DNA from: JADFAK01 sp047615865
GTDB lineage: Bacteria; Bacteroidota; Bacteroidia; Flavobacteriales_D; Sanyastnellaceae
NCBI GenBank assembly: GCA_047615865.1
Contig: JBLHIB010000019.1
Span: 1 to 41,893, forward strand
Direction of reading: 5' to 3'
Length of the DNA: 41,893 nt
Made by a program: the position numbers and the translations under genes. This document shows, piece after piece, positions 16,537-24,982 of this stretch. The notes under the pieces are model-generated. The model made no database searches. It saw nothing but the letters and a program-made list of their open reading frames with translations, and was not told the DNA's origin. Each line of letters starts with the position of its first letter. Position 1 is the first letter of the stretch.

Positions 16537-17388
16537 ATGAAAAGATACCTTCTAGTCGCTGGTGCTATTGCTCCTTGCGTGTTCTTTTCTGCTTTCTCTA
16601 CTGCTCCCATGTCGGTGAACTTGTCCGACGCCATTGACTCCGCCGATTACCAAGTCGAACTCACTTCCTTGGGGAACTCATCCTCGGAATGTGTAAGCTT
16701 GGTATTCAACAATCAAAGCAATAAAGATGTGCTCCTGCATATCGACCCTGGAATCCGCTTAGTCAGTGGGAACTCCGAAGAACAGGATATCCTCCTCACG
16801 CACCCCATGGACGTGCTTGTCAAGTCCGGATCAACTGGAGAATCTAGTCTGACAGGCTTTTGCTGCCAAAGTTCAAACGCTACTCCTACTGAAGGGTCCA
16901 TGTTCTCCGTTTCCGACAATACCAGCAATGAGCTGGCAAACGTCGGGAAATACCTCGCTGAGAACGATTTTGAGCCCTCCATGTCGCAAGCCGCGATTTG
17001 GTCGATCTCTGATGATCATAGCCTCGCCGGTATTTATGCGACGGAGGAAGATGCTCGCTTGAGAGAGTTTTGCGCCGACTTAAGAGGTGAAGAAGCTCCC
17101 TGGTATTCGATTGAATACGGTGATATTCTGGACACACCGTTTCAAAATGAACCTCAAGTCCTTTCGGGAAAGATGCATTACGAGGTTGATTCGAATGGAC
17201 TGGGCGATCTCAAAGCCTATAAACCGGATGGTACTTTGCTCGTTTCCTTTTTTGAAGGCCGAGAAATGACGCCTGCGCATTACACACAAACGTTCAAATT
17301 CACTGCCTATGGAATGGAACACGGTGATTATACGTTTTGTGTTTATGTAGACGGACAAGTCAAGGAAAAACAAATCATTACCATATAA
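16537..17388 (+). CDS. Secreted protein of unknown function with Ig-like C-terminus
   Basis: The 283-residue protein has a signal peptide (about residues 1-22, ending SAFSTA). An N-terminal strand-rich domain (about 25-130) contains a double cysteine (GFCCQS). A middle part (about 130-190) has short helical sequence (SMSQAAIWSISDDHSLAGIYAT). A C-terminal domain (about 205-283) resembles the Ig-like FlgD/T9SS accessory fold (LKAYKPDGTLLVSFF; HGDYTFCVYVDGQ). It lacks a type A T9SS signature. I do not recognise the family. It is transcribed towards feoA, 77 bases away, and may or may not share a transcript. Confidence 0.7.
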   Translation: MKRYLLVAGAIAPCVFFSAFSTAPMSVNLSDAIDSADYQVELTSLGNSSSECVSLVFNNQSNKDVLLHIDPGIRLVSGNSEEQDILLTHPMDVLVKSGSTGESSLTGFCCQSSNATPTEGSMFSVSDNTSNELANVGKYLAENDFEPSMSQAAIWSISDDHSLAGIYATEEDARLREFCADLRGEEAPWYSIEYGDILDTPFQNEPQVLSGKMHYEVDSNGLGDLKAYKPDGTLLVSFFEGREMTPAHYTQTFKFTAYGMEHGDYTFCVYVDGQVKEKQIITI

Positions 17389-17465
17389 ATGATTGATTCT
17401 GGATGGAGCCTATATTTTGGCCAAGGCTTCGTCCAGTTTTCATTTTGAATGCCGACCTTTGACAG

Positions 17466-17696
17466 ATGGTTCCATTATCGACATTACATAAAGGTCAAAC
17501 TGCTACAATCGTTGAAGTTCTCAACCAAGAAGAATCAATGAAGCTTATGGAAATGGGTTGTTTGCCGGGTGAGCGTATTACTCTTGAAAACATCGCTCCT
17601 CTGGGCGATCCACTAGCAATAACTGTAGCGGGCTATAAGCTTAGCTTACGCAAATCTGATGCCGAGAAACTATTGGTATCCGACGTCGTCGGTTAA
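17466..17696 (+). CDS. feoA: Ferrous iron transport protein A
   Basis: This 76-residue cytoplasmic SH3-like protein matches FeoA in length and pattern (LHKGQTATIVEVL; LMEMGCLPGERITLENIAPLGDPLAITVAGYKLSLRKSDAEKLLV). FeoA supports the FeoB Fe2+ transporter. Normally feoA precedes feoB in one operon. Here feoA runs head-on into feoB, and the two stop codons share the palindrome TTAA (17693-17696), so they must be transcribed from separate promoters. A near-consensus box, GACCTTTG, lies a few bases before the ATG. Confidence 0.93.
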   Translation: MVPLSTLHKGQTATIVEVLNQEESMKLMEMGCLPGERITLENIAPLGDPLAITVAGYKLSLRKSDAEKLLVSDVVG

Positions 17697-19783
17697 GTCA
17701 GAATCTGGAAGGTTAACAAACTAGCAAAGTAGGCTATGGCAGTGAATAAAAACAACTGCAACAAGGGCCATTTCCATCCATTCGTCTCCTTACGAACTAC
17801 CGCCACTGTGCTCATGCATTGCATAGCAAAGACATAGAATATAGCCAAAGAGAACGCGGTTGCCATGCCCATGATAGGCTCGCCAGTCTTTGGATTAATC
17901 GTAGTGCTCAACTTTTCCTGCAATGCCTGAATGTTCTCAGTATCACCTTCAACACTATAGATTGTAGACATCGTGCCTACGAATACCTCTCGTGCCGCAA
18001 ACGACGTGATCAAAGCAATTCCAATTTTCCAATCGAATCCCAAAGGCTCAATCGCCGGTTCAATAAAACGCCCCATCAAGCCTGCATAACTTGATCTGAG
18101 TTTTTCACTTTCTATGGCAAAGGCCAACTCATCTTCAGATAATTCAATAGACGCCGGATCATTCACGACCAATTCTTCCGCAGCCTCAAATGCCCCGCTA
18201 GGGCCAAAGCTCGATAGGAACCAAAGTACCATAGAAACGATCACAATGACCTTTCCAGCCTCCATGACGAAGGTTTGTCCCTTTTGCCACATGCTGCTTA
18301 TTACGTTCTGCCAACGCGGTAGTTTATAGGTAGGCAATTCCATAATGAAGGAACCTCGCTTGTGTCCTTTCATGAAGCGACCGATAAGGAAGCCTATAGC
18401 TGCCGACATAATAATTCCTAGCATGTAGAGGAAGAACATGAAGAGCCCTTGCATACTAAATACTCCATAAAACTTGTTGTCAGGGACAATGAAAGCCACG
18501 AGAAAGACATAAACCGGCAACCTCGCCGAACAACTCATCAAAGGAGTCACGAATATCGTAATGAGCCTTTCACGCATGTTTTCAATCGATCGTGCTGCCA
18601 TCACTGCAGGGACTGCGCAGGCAAAACCTCCTACAAGAGGGACCACAGACTTGCCATTCATTCCCACCTTGCGCAGCAGCGCATCGTTCAAAAAGCTAAC
18701 ACGTGCCATGTATCCGCTGTCTTCCAGAATAGTGACCATTCCAAAGAGAATCACGATTTGTGGAATGAATACAATTACTCCTGCCAATCCGGCTAAAATT
18801 CCGCTAGTAATAAAGTCGGCCCACATCGCATCAGGAAGCACTCCTCGCGTCCATTCGACCAATAAGCCCATCCCGTTGTCAATCCAAGTCATTGGCCATG
18901 CAGCGAGTGTGAACAAGGCTTGGAACATCAAGAAAAACACCAAGAAAAACACGAGCGAACCCCAAAGTGGATGCGTCAATACTTTATCTAGTTTGTTCGT
19001 GAACTTCGATGCCTTTTCGGGTGCTTGTTGAATGACATTGCTTGACAGCTTGTTGATCCACTTATAACGAGCGGTTATTTCCTGAAGTTGAATTTCATGA
19101 GAAGCCTTTGAACTTGCTGAAACTAGAGATTTGCGCTTGTCGCTCCACCAAGTCTTAGGCTTGCTTGAGGCTAAAAAGTGGAAGTCTGCGTAATTCTGGA
19201 TCTCCTCAGCCTGCATTCCCAGAGCACTCACTTCTTCGCTGCCAATATCGAATATCGGCTTCGGGATTGGTGCTTCTTGAGTAAAAGCATGCTTGAGCTC
19301 TTTTACGCCCTTCCCCGTTTGTGCATTTACCTCATAAACAGGGATGCCCAATTCCGCTTTCAAAGCCTCCAAATCCACCTCAATGCCATGCCTCTGGGCA
19401 ACGTCCACCATGTTTACAACACATATGGTCGGATACTGTAGGTCAATTATTTGCGAAGCTAAAAACAGATTCCTCTTCAAATTAGAACCGTCAACGACAA
19501 GCACTATAAGATCAGGCTTATACTTCGTGTTTTCATTTAGAAGCGTCTCTTCAACTACTTCTTCGTCAATCGATTTCGGGTACAAACTATAAGCCCCAGG
19601 TAAGTCCATTAGACTCACTTTCTTACCGTCAGACAAGGTGAGCTTGCCCAGTTTGCGATCAACCGTTACTCCAGGAAAATTGCCCACTTTTTGATTCAAG
19701 CCCGTAAGAGCGTTGAAAAGCGAGGTCTTGCCCGAATTCGGATTGCCGGCTAAAACTATTTGATATGTCGATTGAGAACTCAA
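17693..19783 (-). CDS. feoB: Ferrous iron transporter FeoB
   Basis: This GTP-gated Fe2+ permease has an N-terminal G domain with GNPNSGKT (G1), DLPGAYSL (G3) and NMVD (G4). It is followed by a helical linker and a polytopic core (from about residue 270) with the paired Gate motifs (ITSGILAGLAGVIVFIPQI; LMSCSARLPVYVFL). The frame has no ATG start. The TTG at 19783 places the G1 motif at the distance usual in the family; an upstream TTG at 19828 would add 15 residues. Its 3' end meets feoA head-on. A motif A copy lies inside it at 19129-19144. It follows maf on the same strand, and the two are probably cotranscribed. Confidence 0.94.
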   Translation of the reverse strand: MSSQSTYQIVLAGNPNSGKTSLFNALTGLNQKVGNFPGVTVDRKLGKLTLSDGKKVSLMDLPGAYSLYPKSIDEEVVEETLLNENTKYKPDLIVLVVDGSNLKRNLFLASQIIDLQYPTICVVNMVDVAQRHGIEVDLEALKAELGIPVYEVNAQTGKGVKELKHAFTQEAPIPKPIFDIGSEEVSALGMQAEEIQNYADFHFLASSKPKTWWSDKRKSLVSASSKASHEIQLQEITARYKWINKLSSNVIQQAPEKASKFTNKLDKVLTHPLWGSLVFFLVFFLMFQALFTLAAWPMTWIDNGMGLLVEWTRGVLPDAMWADFITSGILAGLAGVIVFIPQIVILFGMVTILEDSGYMARVSFLNDALLRKVGMNGKSVVPLVGGFACAVPAVMAARSIENMRERLITIFVTPLMSCSARLPVYVFLVAFIVPDNKFYGVFSMQGLFMFFLYMLGIIMSAAIGFLIGRFMKGHKRGSFIMELPTYKLPRWQNVISSMWQKGQTFVMEAGKVIVIVSMVLWFLSSFGPSGAFEAAEELVVNDPASIELSEDELAFAIESEKLRSSYAGLMGRFIEPAIEPLGFDWKIGIALITSFAAREVFVGTMSTIYSVEGDTENIQALQEKLSTTINPKTGEPIMGMATAFSLAIFYVFAMQCMSTVAVVRKETNGWKWPLLQLFLFTAIAYFASLLTFQILT
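19129..19144 (-). repeat. Motif A copy 3 (inverted), inside feoB
   Basis: This is an exact AGCGACAAGCGCAAAT on the minus strand, read in feoB as codons AGC GAC AAG CGC AAA (S-D-K-R-K) in the linker after the G domain. Copy 4 is read in a different frame in its gene. Confidence 0.7.
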
Positions 19784-19864
19784 GGTATGGTAACCTGCAA
19801 AAATGAGAGTTAAGGCCTTATTAGGCAATACCCCATTGATGGTATTTTAACAGGATTTTCTAGA

Positions 19865-20446
19865 TTATAATTTGCTCAAAAAAGCGTACACTTTCTGAAT
19901 CGGAAGACCTACGACATTGTAATAGGAACCAACCATTCCGGTGATTCCAATATATCCAATCAACTCCTGAACGGCATAACCTCCAGCCTTGTCCAGAGGT
20001 TTGAAAGTCTGCACGTAATGGTTTATTTCTATTTCATTTAGCTGCGCAAATGTTACTTCGGTTGTGTCTGAAAACGTAGAGCATTGATCACCGGTACAAA
20101 TAGTGACTCCCGTTATGACGTCATGAGATTTGCCCGAAAGGGCGCGCAACATATTAACAGCCTCCTCCAAATCAGCAGGTTTACCCAATACCTGATCACC
20201 TAAATGAACGGTAGTGTCTGCGGTAATAAGAATCTCATTTTCCGCCATCTCGTCTTTGAAAGCATTGGCCTTCAATTGAGACAAAAACATAGGAATCTCT
20301 TCACCATGCAGAGTGTCGGAATAGATCTCTGGAACGTCTTTCAAGCGAGTTTCAAAGGGAATGCCTAGTCCGCCAATAAGTTCTTTCCGTCTTGGAGATT
20401 GGGATGCTAGGATGATCTTTTTGTGCTTAATATTCTCTAATAACAT
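19865..20446 (-). CDS. maf: Maf family nucleoside triphosphate pyrophosphatase
   Basis: The 193-residue cytoplasmic enzyme hydrolyses non-canonical or excess dTTP/UTP-type nucleotides to monophosphates. The family hallmarks are visible: ILASQSPRRKELIGGLGIPF at the N-terminus, the catalytic DTTV after residue 75, GKPADLEEAVNMLRALSGKSHDVITGV, and DKAGGYAVQELIG near the C-terminus. Length is normal. A TACCTTTG box lies about 18 bases before the ATG. feoB follows on the same strand. Confidence 0.94.
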   Translation of the reverse strand: MLLENIKHKKIILASQSPRRKELIGGLGIPFETRLKDVPEIYSDTLHGEEIPMFLSQLKANAFKDEMAENEILITADTTVHLGDQVLGKPADLEEAVNMLRALSGKSHDVITGVTICTGDQCSTFSDTTEVTFAQLNEIEINHYVQTFKPLDKAGGYAVQELIGYIGITGMVGSYYNVVGLPIQKVYAFLSKL

Positions 20447-20463
20447 GCATGGAAATTATGCGA

Positions 20464-20471
20464 CAAAGGTA
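20464..20471 (-). promoter_or_regulatory. Candidate -7 box TACCTTTG for maf
   Basis: An exact TAnnTTTG match on the minus strand ends 18 bases before the maf ATG at 20446. No clear TTG -33 element was seen. Confidence 0.45.
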
Positions 20472-20521
20472 TCGAATACAGGGTCACAGCCCACGGTTGA
20501 AAAATCTATGCCTTACTTTCT

Positions 20522-20550
20522 TTGACAGCCTATGAAATGGAGTAATTTTG
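20522..20550 (+). promoter_or_regulatory. Promoter of guaA (TTG-N18-TAATTTTG)
   Basis: A TTG at 20522-20524 is followed after 18 bases by TAATTTTG (20543-20550); both elements and spacing are consensus. The box ends only four bases before the guaA ATG at 20555, which predicts a leaderless or nearly leaderless mRNA. Confidence 0.7.
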
Positions 20551-20554
20551 CGCC

Positions 20555-22087
20555 ATGCAAGAGAAGATCATTATCCTCGATTTTGGCTCACAGTATACTC
20601 AGCTTATTGCGAGGAGAATACGCGAACTGAACATCTATTCAGAAATTCACCCTTGGAACAAAGTTCCTGAAATGGACGAAAGTGTGCTGGGGGTTATTCT
20701 GTCAGGAAGCCCTTTTTCAGTGCGTGAGGAAAATGCACCAAAGCCTGACTTGTCCAATATCAAAGGAAAGCTGCCGCTTTTGGGTGTGTGTTTCGGAGCG
20801 CAATACCTAGCTCACAATTTTGGCGGAAAGGTTATGGAATCGTCGACCAGAGAATATGGTCGCGCGCATCTTGCCAAGGTCGATAACTCGAATGTGCTCC
20901 TCAAAGATGTCCCACAGGATACGCAAGTGTGGATGAGTCATGCCGATACAATTCAAAAGCTCGGTGACAACATGCATGTCATTTGCAGCACGCATGATGT
21001 TGAATACGCAGGATTCTATTTTGATGATGAGTCTACTTTCGGAATTCAATTTCACCCGGAAGTTTATCACACAACTGCTGGCGCTCAGCTTCTTGAGAAC
21101 TTCGTAGTGGGTGTTTGTGGCGCGAAACAAGATTGGACGCCACAGTCCTTTGTAGATGAAACTGTTGCTGGTCTGAAAGATAAACTCAAAGGCGATAAGG
21201 TTATTCTTGGTTTGAGCGGAGGAGTCGACAGCACTGTTGCTGCCGTTCTTTTGCATCATGCTATCGGTGAGAACCTGTATTGCATCTTTGTAGACAACGG
21301 ATTGCTCCGTAAAAACGAATTTGAAGAGGTTCTGGAAGGATACAATGGGCTAGGTCTTAATGTCAAAGGGGTCAACGCCAAAGAACTGTTCTATGACGAG
21401 TTAAAAGGAAAAACGGATCCAGAAGAGAAGAGAAAGGCAATCGGAAAGGTGTTTATCGACGTTTTTGATACCGAGTCTCAGAAAATTGAAGGTGCACGAT
21501 GGTTGGGTCAAGGTACTATCTATCCTGATGTTATTGAGTCGGTTTCTGCCACTGGCGGACCGTCACAAACCATTAAGTCTCACCACAATGTGGGCGGACT
21601 GCCTGATTACATGAAGCTTGAAGTAGTTGAGCCACTTCGCCTGTTGTTCAAGGATGAGGTTCGCCGAGTTGGTAAGGCTTTGGATATTCCTCAGCATATT
21701 TTAGGCCGACATCCATTCCCCGGCCCCGGTTTGGGAATTCGAATTCTAGGAGATATTACACCGGAAAAAGTACGCATCCTGCAAGAAGTTGATCACATTT
21801 GGATCAAAGGCTTGAGGGATTCAGGACAATACGATGAAGTGTGGCAAGCGGGAGCAATTTTACTTCCTGTTCAAAGCGTCGGAGTTATGGGCGACGAACG
21901 CACGTATGAGCAAGCAGTTGCATTGCGCGCAGTGAGCTCTACCGATGGTATGACAGCTGATTGGTGTCACCTACCTTACGAGGTTTTAAGCAAGGTATCC
22001 AATGATATTATCAATAAGGTCAAAGGTGTAAATAGAGTGGTTTATGATATCAGTTCAAAGCCGCCTGCCACAATTGAGTGGGAGTGA
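20555..22087 (+). CDS. guaA: GMP synthase (glutamine-hydrolysing)
   Basis: The 510-residue enzyme converts XMP, ATP and glutamine to GMP in purine synthesis. The N-terminal class I amidotransferase domain has the nucleophile cysteine in LLGVCFGAQYLAHNFGG (about residue 80) and the histidine/glutamate pair in GIQFHPEVYHT. The ATP-pyrophosphatase domain starts with the P-loop LGLSGGVDSTVAAVLLH. The C-terminal dimerisation domain ends KPPATIEWE, as in the family. The start ATG is fixed by the conserved IILDFGSQYTQLIARRIREL opening, so the very short distance to the promoter is real. Confidence 0.98.
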   Translation: MQEKIIILDFGSQYTQLIARRIRELNIYSEIHPWNKVPEMDESVLGVILSGSPFSVREENAPKPDLSNIKGKLPLLGVCFGAQYLAHNFGGKVMESSTREYGRAHLAKVDNSNVLLKDVPQDTQVWMSHADTIQKLGDNMHVICSTHDVEYAGFYFDDESTFGIQFHPEVYHTTAGAQLLENFVVGVCGAKQDWTPQSFVDETVAGLKDKLKGDKVILGLSGGVDSTVAAVLLHHAIGENLYCIFVDNGLLRKNEFEEVLEGYNGLGLNVKGVNAKELFYDELKGKTDPEEKRKAIGKVFIDVFDTESQKIEGARWLGQGTIYPDVIESVSATGGPSQTIKSHHNVGGLPDYMKLEVVEPLRLLFKDEVRRVGKALDIPQHILGRHPFPGPGLGIRILGDITPEKVRILQEVDHIWIKGLRDSGQYDEVWQAGAILLPVQSVGVMGDERTYEQAVALRAVSSTDGMTADWCHLPYEVLSKVSNDIINKVKGVNRVVYDISSKPPATIEWE

Positions 22088-22186
22088 ATCTTTTTCTGGT
22101 ACGATTTTCGTTAAGCTAATACCCTCGGTTTGACTAACTTGTCGTCAAAGCAAGCCCGAGATTAATAAATAACCAATTCAAGATTT

Positions 22187-24016
22187 TTGAAAGTACTACG
22201 TTTCATAGCATTCATCCTCTCCTTAAGCATTGTATCGGTTAGCGCATGCGCGCAAATGGATTACGTCATCGAAAAGCGCGATGGTCAAGACATGTACGTC
22301 CATAAAGTCGAAAAAGGACACACTCTTTACTCGATTGCTCGACTGTATAAGGTTGATGAATCCTCAATTATCAAGGCAAATCCAGAGGTGACCAAAGGCC
22401 TAAGTATCGATCAAACAGTCTATATCCCTGTTCCAGATGGGGTTGATCTTGACGCTTGGGACAATCCTATTGGTCAAGAAGGTTCATTTCTGCTGCACAA
22501 AGTAAAACGTGGAGAAACACTTTTCGGGATAAGCCAGCTCTATAAGGTAGATGTCAACCAAATCCTAGAAGACAATCCCCATGCAAATAGCGGTCTCAAT
22601 CGAGATCAGGTTTTAAGGGTCTTGCTCAACGATGTCGATACAGTCGAACTTGTTCGTCCAGAGCCAGAAGCCCAAGATTCGTTGAATAGACATGTTGTAA
22701 AACAAGGTGAAACACTCTATTCAATTTCTCGCCTATATGAAGTAGACTTGGACAGATTGCAAGCTGTCAATAACAACTTCCCTGAAGGACTTAAAGCTGG
22801 AAGTGAAATTTTCATTCCAGGGGTGAGCAAACTATTCGCCGCCCAAACTCAGCCGATTCAATTCGAAATACCTGTCCTGAATGACGTTGATCCGGAACTA
22901 GGTTATAACATCGCTTTGATGTTGCCTTTGTATTTGAACATTAGCGATACCGCTGATTTGACTCGCAAACAAAGCATTCTACAGAGTATCAGTTTGCAAT
23001 TCTATCGTGGTGTCTGTGCAAGTGTCGATTCACTGCGTCTAATAGGGTTCAATGCTTCCCTTAAAGTATTTGATGTGAGAGATACCGATTACTCGGTGAA
23101 TAAAGCGCTAGAAGATGAGTTCATGAAGAACTGTCATGTAATCATTGGTCCTCTTCAATTTGCTCCACTCTCAAAAGTTGCCGACTATGCAGTCAAACGT
23201 GGAATTCATGTTGTGTGTCCTGTTCCTCATAAAAATAAAATACTCCTGAATCACCCTAACCTTTCTAAAGTAGTAGGCTCAGATGTTTCTCAGGTAGACT
23301 TCCTTGCCAAGTATGTTGCTCGCGAGCATTTTACAGACAATGTGGTTCTGCTAAATAGCATGTTCACCGCTGACGCGCGGACAACTGATATGTTTCGACA
23401 AGCATATCAATCGGCCATACTAAGCTATCCTACTGGAGGTGAAAAACAGCTGATAGAACTGAAAGCGTCAGGAAAGTCTGTAGGCGCTTTGCACGGAATT
23501 CTCAATCCCGCCGTCAAGAATGTGATTGTTATGACGTCAGATAACGAGTCTCTGCTGCAGGATATGCTCACGCAACTTGGTCTGACCAGCGATGAGAAAT
23601 ACGATATTGTAGTATACGGAATGGAGTCGTGGCTGGAGCTACCCCTAATCGATGCACAGTACAAAGAGCGATTTCATATTGCTCTTCCTTCAATGACTTT
23701 TGCCGACTACCAAGATCCAAAAGTCTCGGAGTTCGTTAAGAATTATTACCACGACTTCAAGACAGATCCCGGTCACTTTGGACTTATGGGATACGATATT
23801 ATGCGCTATTATGGTATGGGATTATTGCAGTATGGACTGGCTTTTCCCAATAATTTTGATCGTATAGAGGCTGACGGGCTGTTGCAAGTTGACTTTGATT
23901 ATTTCAAAACAGGCCTCGAAAGTGGTTATGAAAATCGCCACTTCTTCATGCTAGAACATCGGGATTATAAGCTCCAATACAAAAGGCAAGATGACGCGAG
24001 CGCAGATAGCGAATAG
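22187..24016 (+). CDS. LysM repeat protein with periplasmic-binding-like domain
   Basis: The 609-residue protein begins at a TTG, since no ATG precedes the signal peptide (ending SVSACAQ). Three LysM peptidoglycan-binding repeats follow at about 38-85, 101-146 and 167-210 (HKVEKGHTLYSIARLYKVD; HKVKRGETLFGISQLYKVD; HVVKQGETLYSISRLYEVD). Residues about 230-590 resemble a type I periplasmic binding fold (IALMLPLYLNISD; VIIGPLQFAPLSKVADYAV). This architecture is recurrent in Bacteroidota and probably sits at the cell wall in the periplasm; the ligand is unknown. The 3' end overlaps hemF by 26 bases. Confidence 0.9.
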   Translation: MKVLRFIAFILSLSIVSVSACAQMDYVIEKRDGQDMYVHKVEKGHTLYSIARLYKVDESSIIKANPEVTKGLSIDQTVYIPVPDGVDLDAWDNPIGQEGSFLLHKVKRGETLFGISQLYKVDVNQILEDNPHANSGLNRDQVLRVLLNDVDTVELVRPEPEAQDSLNRHVVKQGETLYSISRLYEVDLDRLQAVNNNFPEGLKAGSEIFIPGVSKLFAAQTQPIQFEIPVLNDVDPELGYNIALMLPLYLNISDTADLTRKQSILQSISLQFYRGVCASVDSLRLIGFNASLKVFDVRDTDYSVNKALEDEFMKNCHVIIGPLQFAPLSKVADYAVKRGIHVVCPVPHKNKILLNHPNLSKVVGSDVSQVDFLAKYVAREHFTDNVVLLNSMFTADARTTDMFRQAYQSAILSYPTGGEKQLIELKASGKSVGALHGILNPAVKNVIVMTSDNESLLQDMLTQLGLTSDEKYDIVVYGMESWLELPLIDAQYKERFHIALPSMTFADYQDPKVSEFVKNYYHDFKTDPGHFGLMGYDIMRYYGMGLLQYGLAFPNNFDRIEADGLLQVDFDYFKTGLESGYENRHFFMLEHRDYKLQYKRQDDASADSE

Positions 24017-24887
24017 CTTCAAGTCTATTCAGGATTCCATTTGCAGACAACTAGAGGTGTGTGATGGAAAAGCCAAGTTCGAAGAGGATCTTTGGCAACA
24101 TAAAGCCGGAGGCGGCGGACGAACCCGAGTCATCCAAGATGGCCATGTTTTTGAGAAGGGAGGTGTCAATTTCTCTGCTGTTGAAGGCGTTTTACCACCT
24201 GTTATTGCCGACCAATTGAAACTCAAGTCAGCAGTCTATTTTGCCACTGGAGTTTCCATTGTCATTCATCCATCAAGTCCTTTTGTGCCTATCATCCACA
24301 TGAATATCCGCTACTTCGAATTAGAGGATGGTACATGCTGGTTTGGCGGGGGGATCGACTTGACGCCAATATATGTTGTGGACAAGGAGGCTATGTTTTT
24401 TCATAGGGCTTTGAAGGAAACTTGCGATAAGTTCCAGGAATCATATTATGCTGATTTCAAGACCAAGGCCGATGATTACTTTTTCATTCCGCACAGAAAT
24501 GAAACGCGCGGAGTAGGAGGGATCTTCTTTGATCAATTGAGGCCTAGTGATAGTATCAGCAAACAAGAGCTATGGGATTTTACCTGCGCCGTAGGAAATA
24601 CATTTGCTCCAACCTATACTGAGATTGTTGCACGAAATCGCGACAAGGCCTTCAATGAAGAACATACCTTATGGCAAGAAATCCGCCGTGGCAGATATGT
24701 GGAGTTCAACCTTGTTTATGACCGTGGGACCAAGTTCGGACTAGAGACCTCTGGTAGGATCGAATCCATCCTGATGAGTCTGCCCTCTAGAGTTGGATGG
24801 CATTATAACCATCTCCCCAAGCCCCAAAGCCAAGAGGCTGAGACACTTGATAAGTTGGCCAAAGGGATTGATTGGGTGGGCATGTAG
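23991..24887 (+). CDS. hemF: Oxygen-dependent coproporphyrinogen III oxidase
   Basis: The 298-residue enzyme performs the aerobic decarboxylation of coproporphyrinogen III to protoporphyrinogen IX in haem synthesis. The family signatures are present: GGGGRTRVIQDG, GVNFSAVEG, HMNIRYFEL, WFGGGIDLTPIY, FFIPHRNETRGVGGIFFD and EFNLVYDRGTKFGL. Length is normal. The start overlaps the end of the LysM gene, which suggests translational coupling. It implies an aerobic or microaerobic life style. Confidence 0.97.
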   Translation: MTRAQIANSFKSIQDSICRQLEVCDGKAKFEEDLWQHKAGGGGRTRVIQDGHVFEKGGVNFSAVEGVLPPVIADQLKLKSAVYFATGVSIVIHPSSPFVPIIHMNIRYFELEDGTCWFGGGIDLTPIYVVDKEAMFFHRALKETCDKFQESYYADFKTKADDYFFIPHRNETRGVGGIFFDQLRPSDSISKQELWDFTCAVGNTFAPTYTEIVARNRDKAFNEEHTLWQEIRRGRYVEFNLVYDRGTKFGLETSGRIESILMSLPSRVGWHYNHLPKPQSQEAETLDKLAKGIDWVGM

Positions 24888-24982
24888 CACTCAACCTACA
24901 AGGTATAGGCATTAAATGAGACACATACATAGGCCTAGGCACCTCAATAATTGGAAGAGTTTTGAGTCACATTTGCCTCCAT

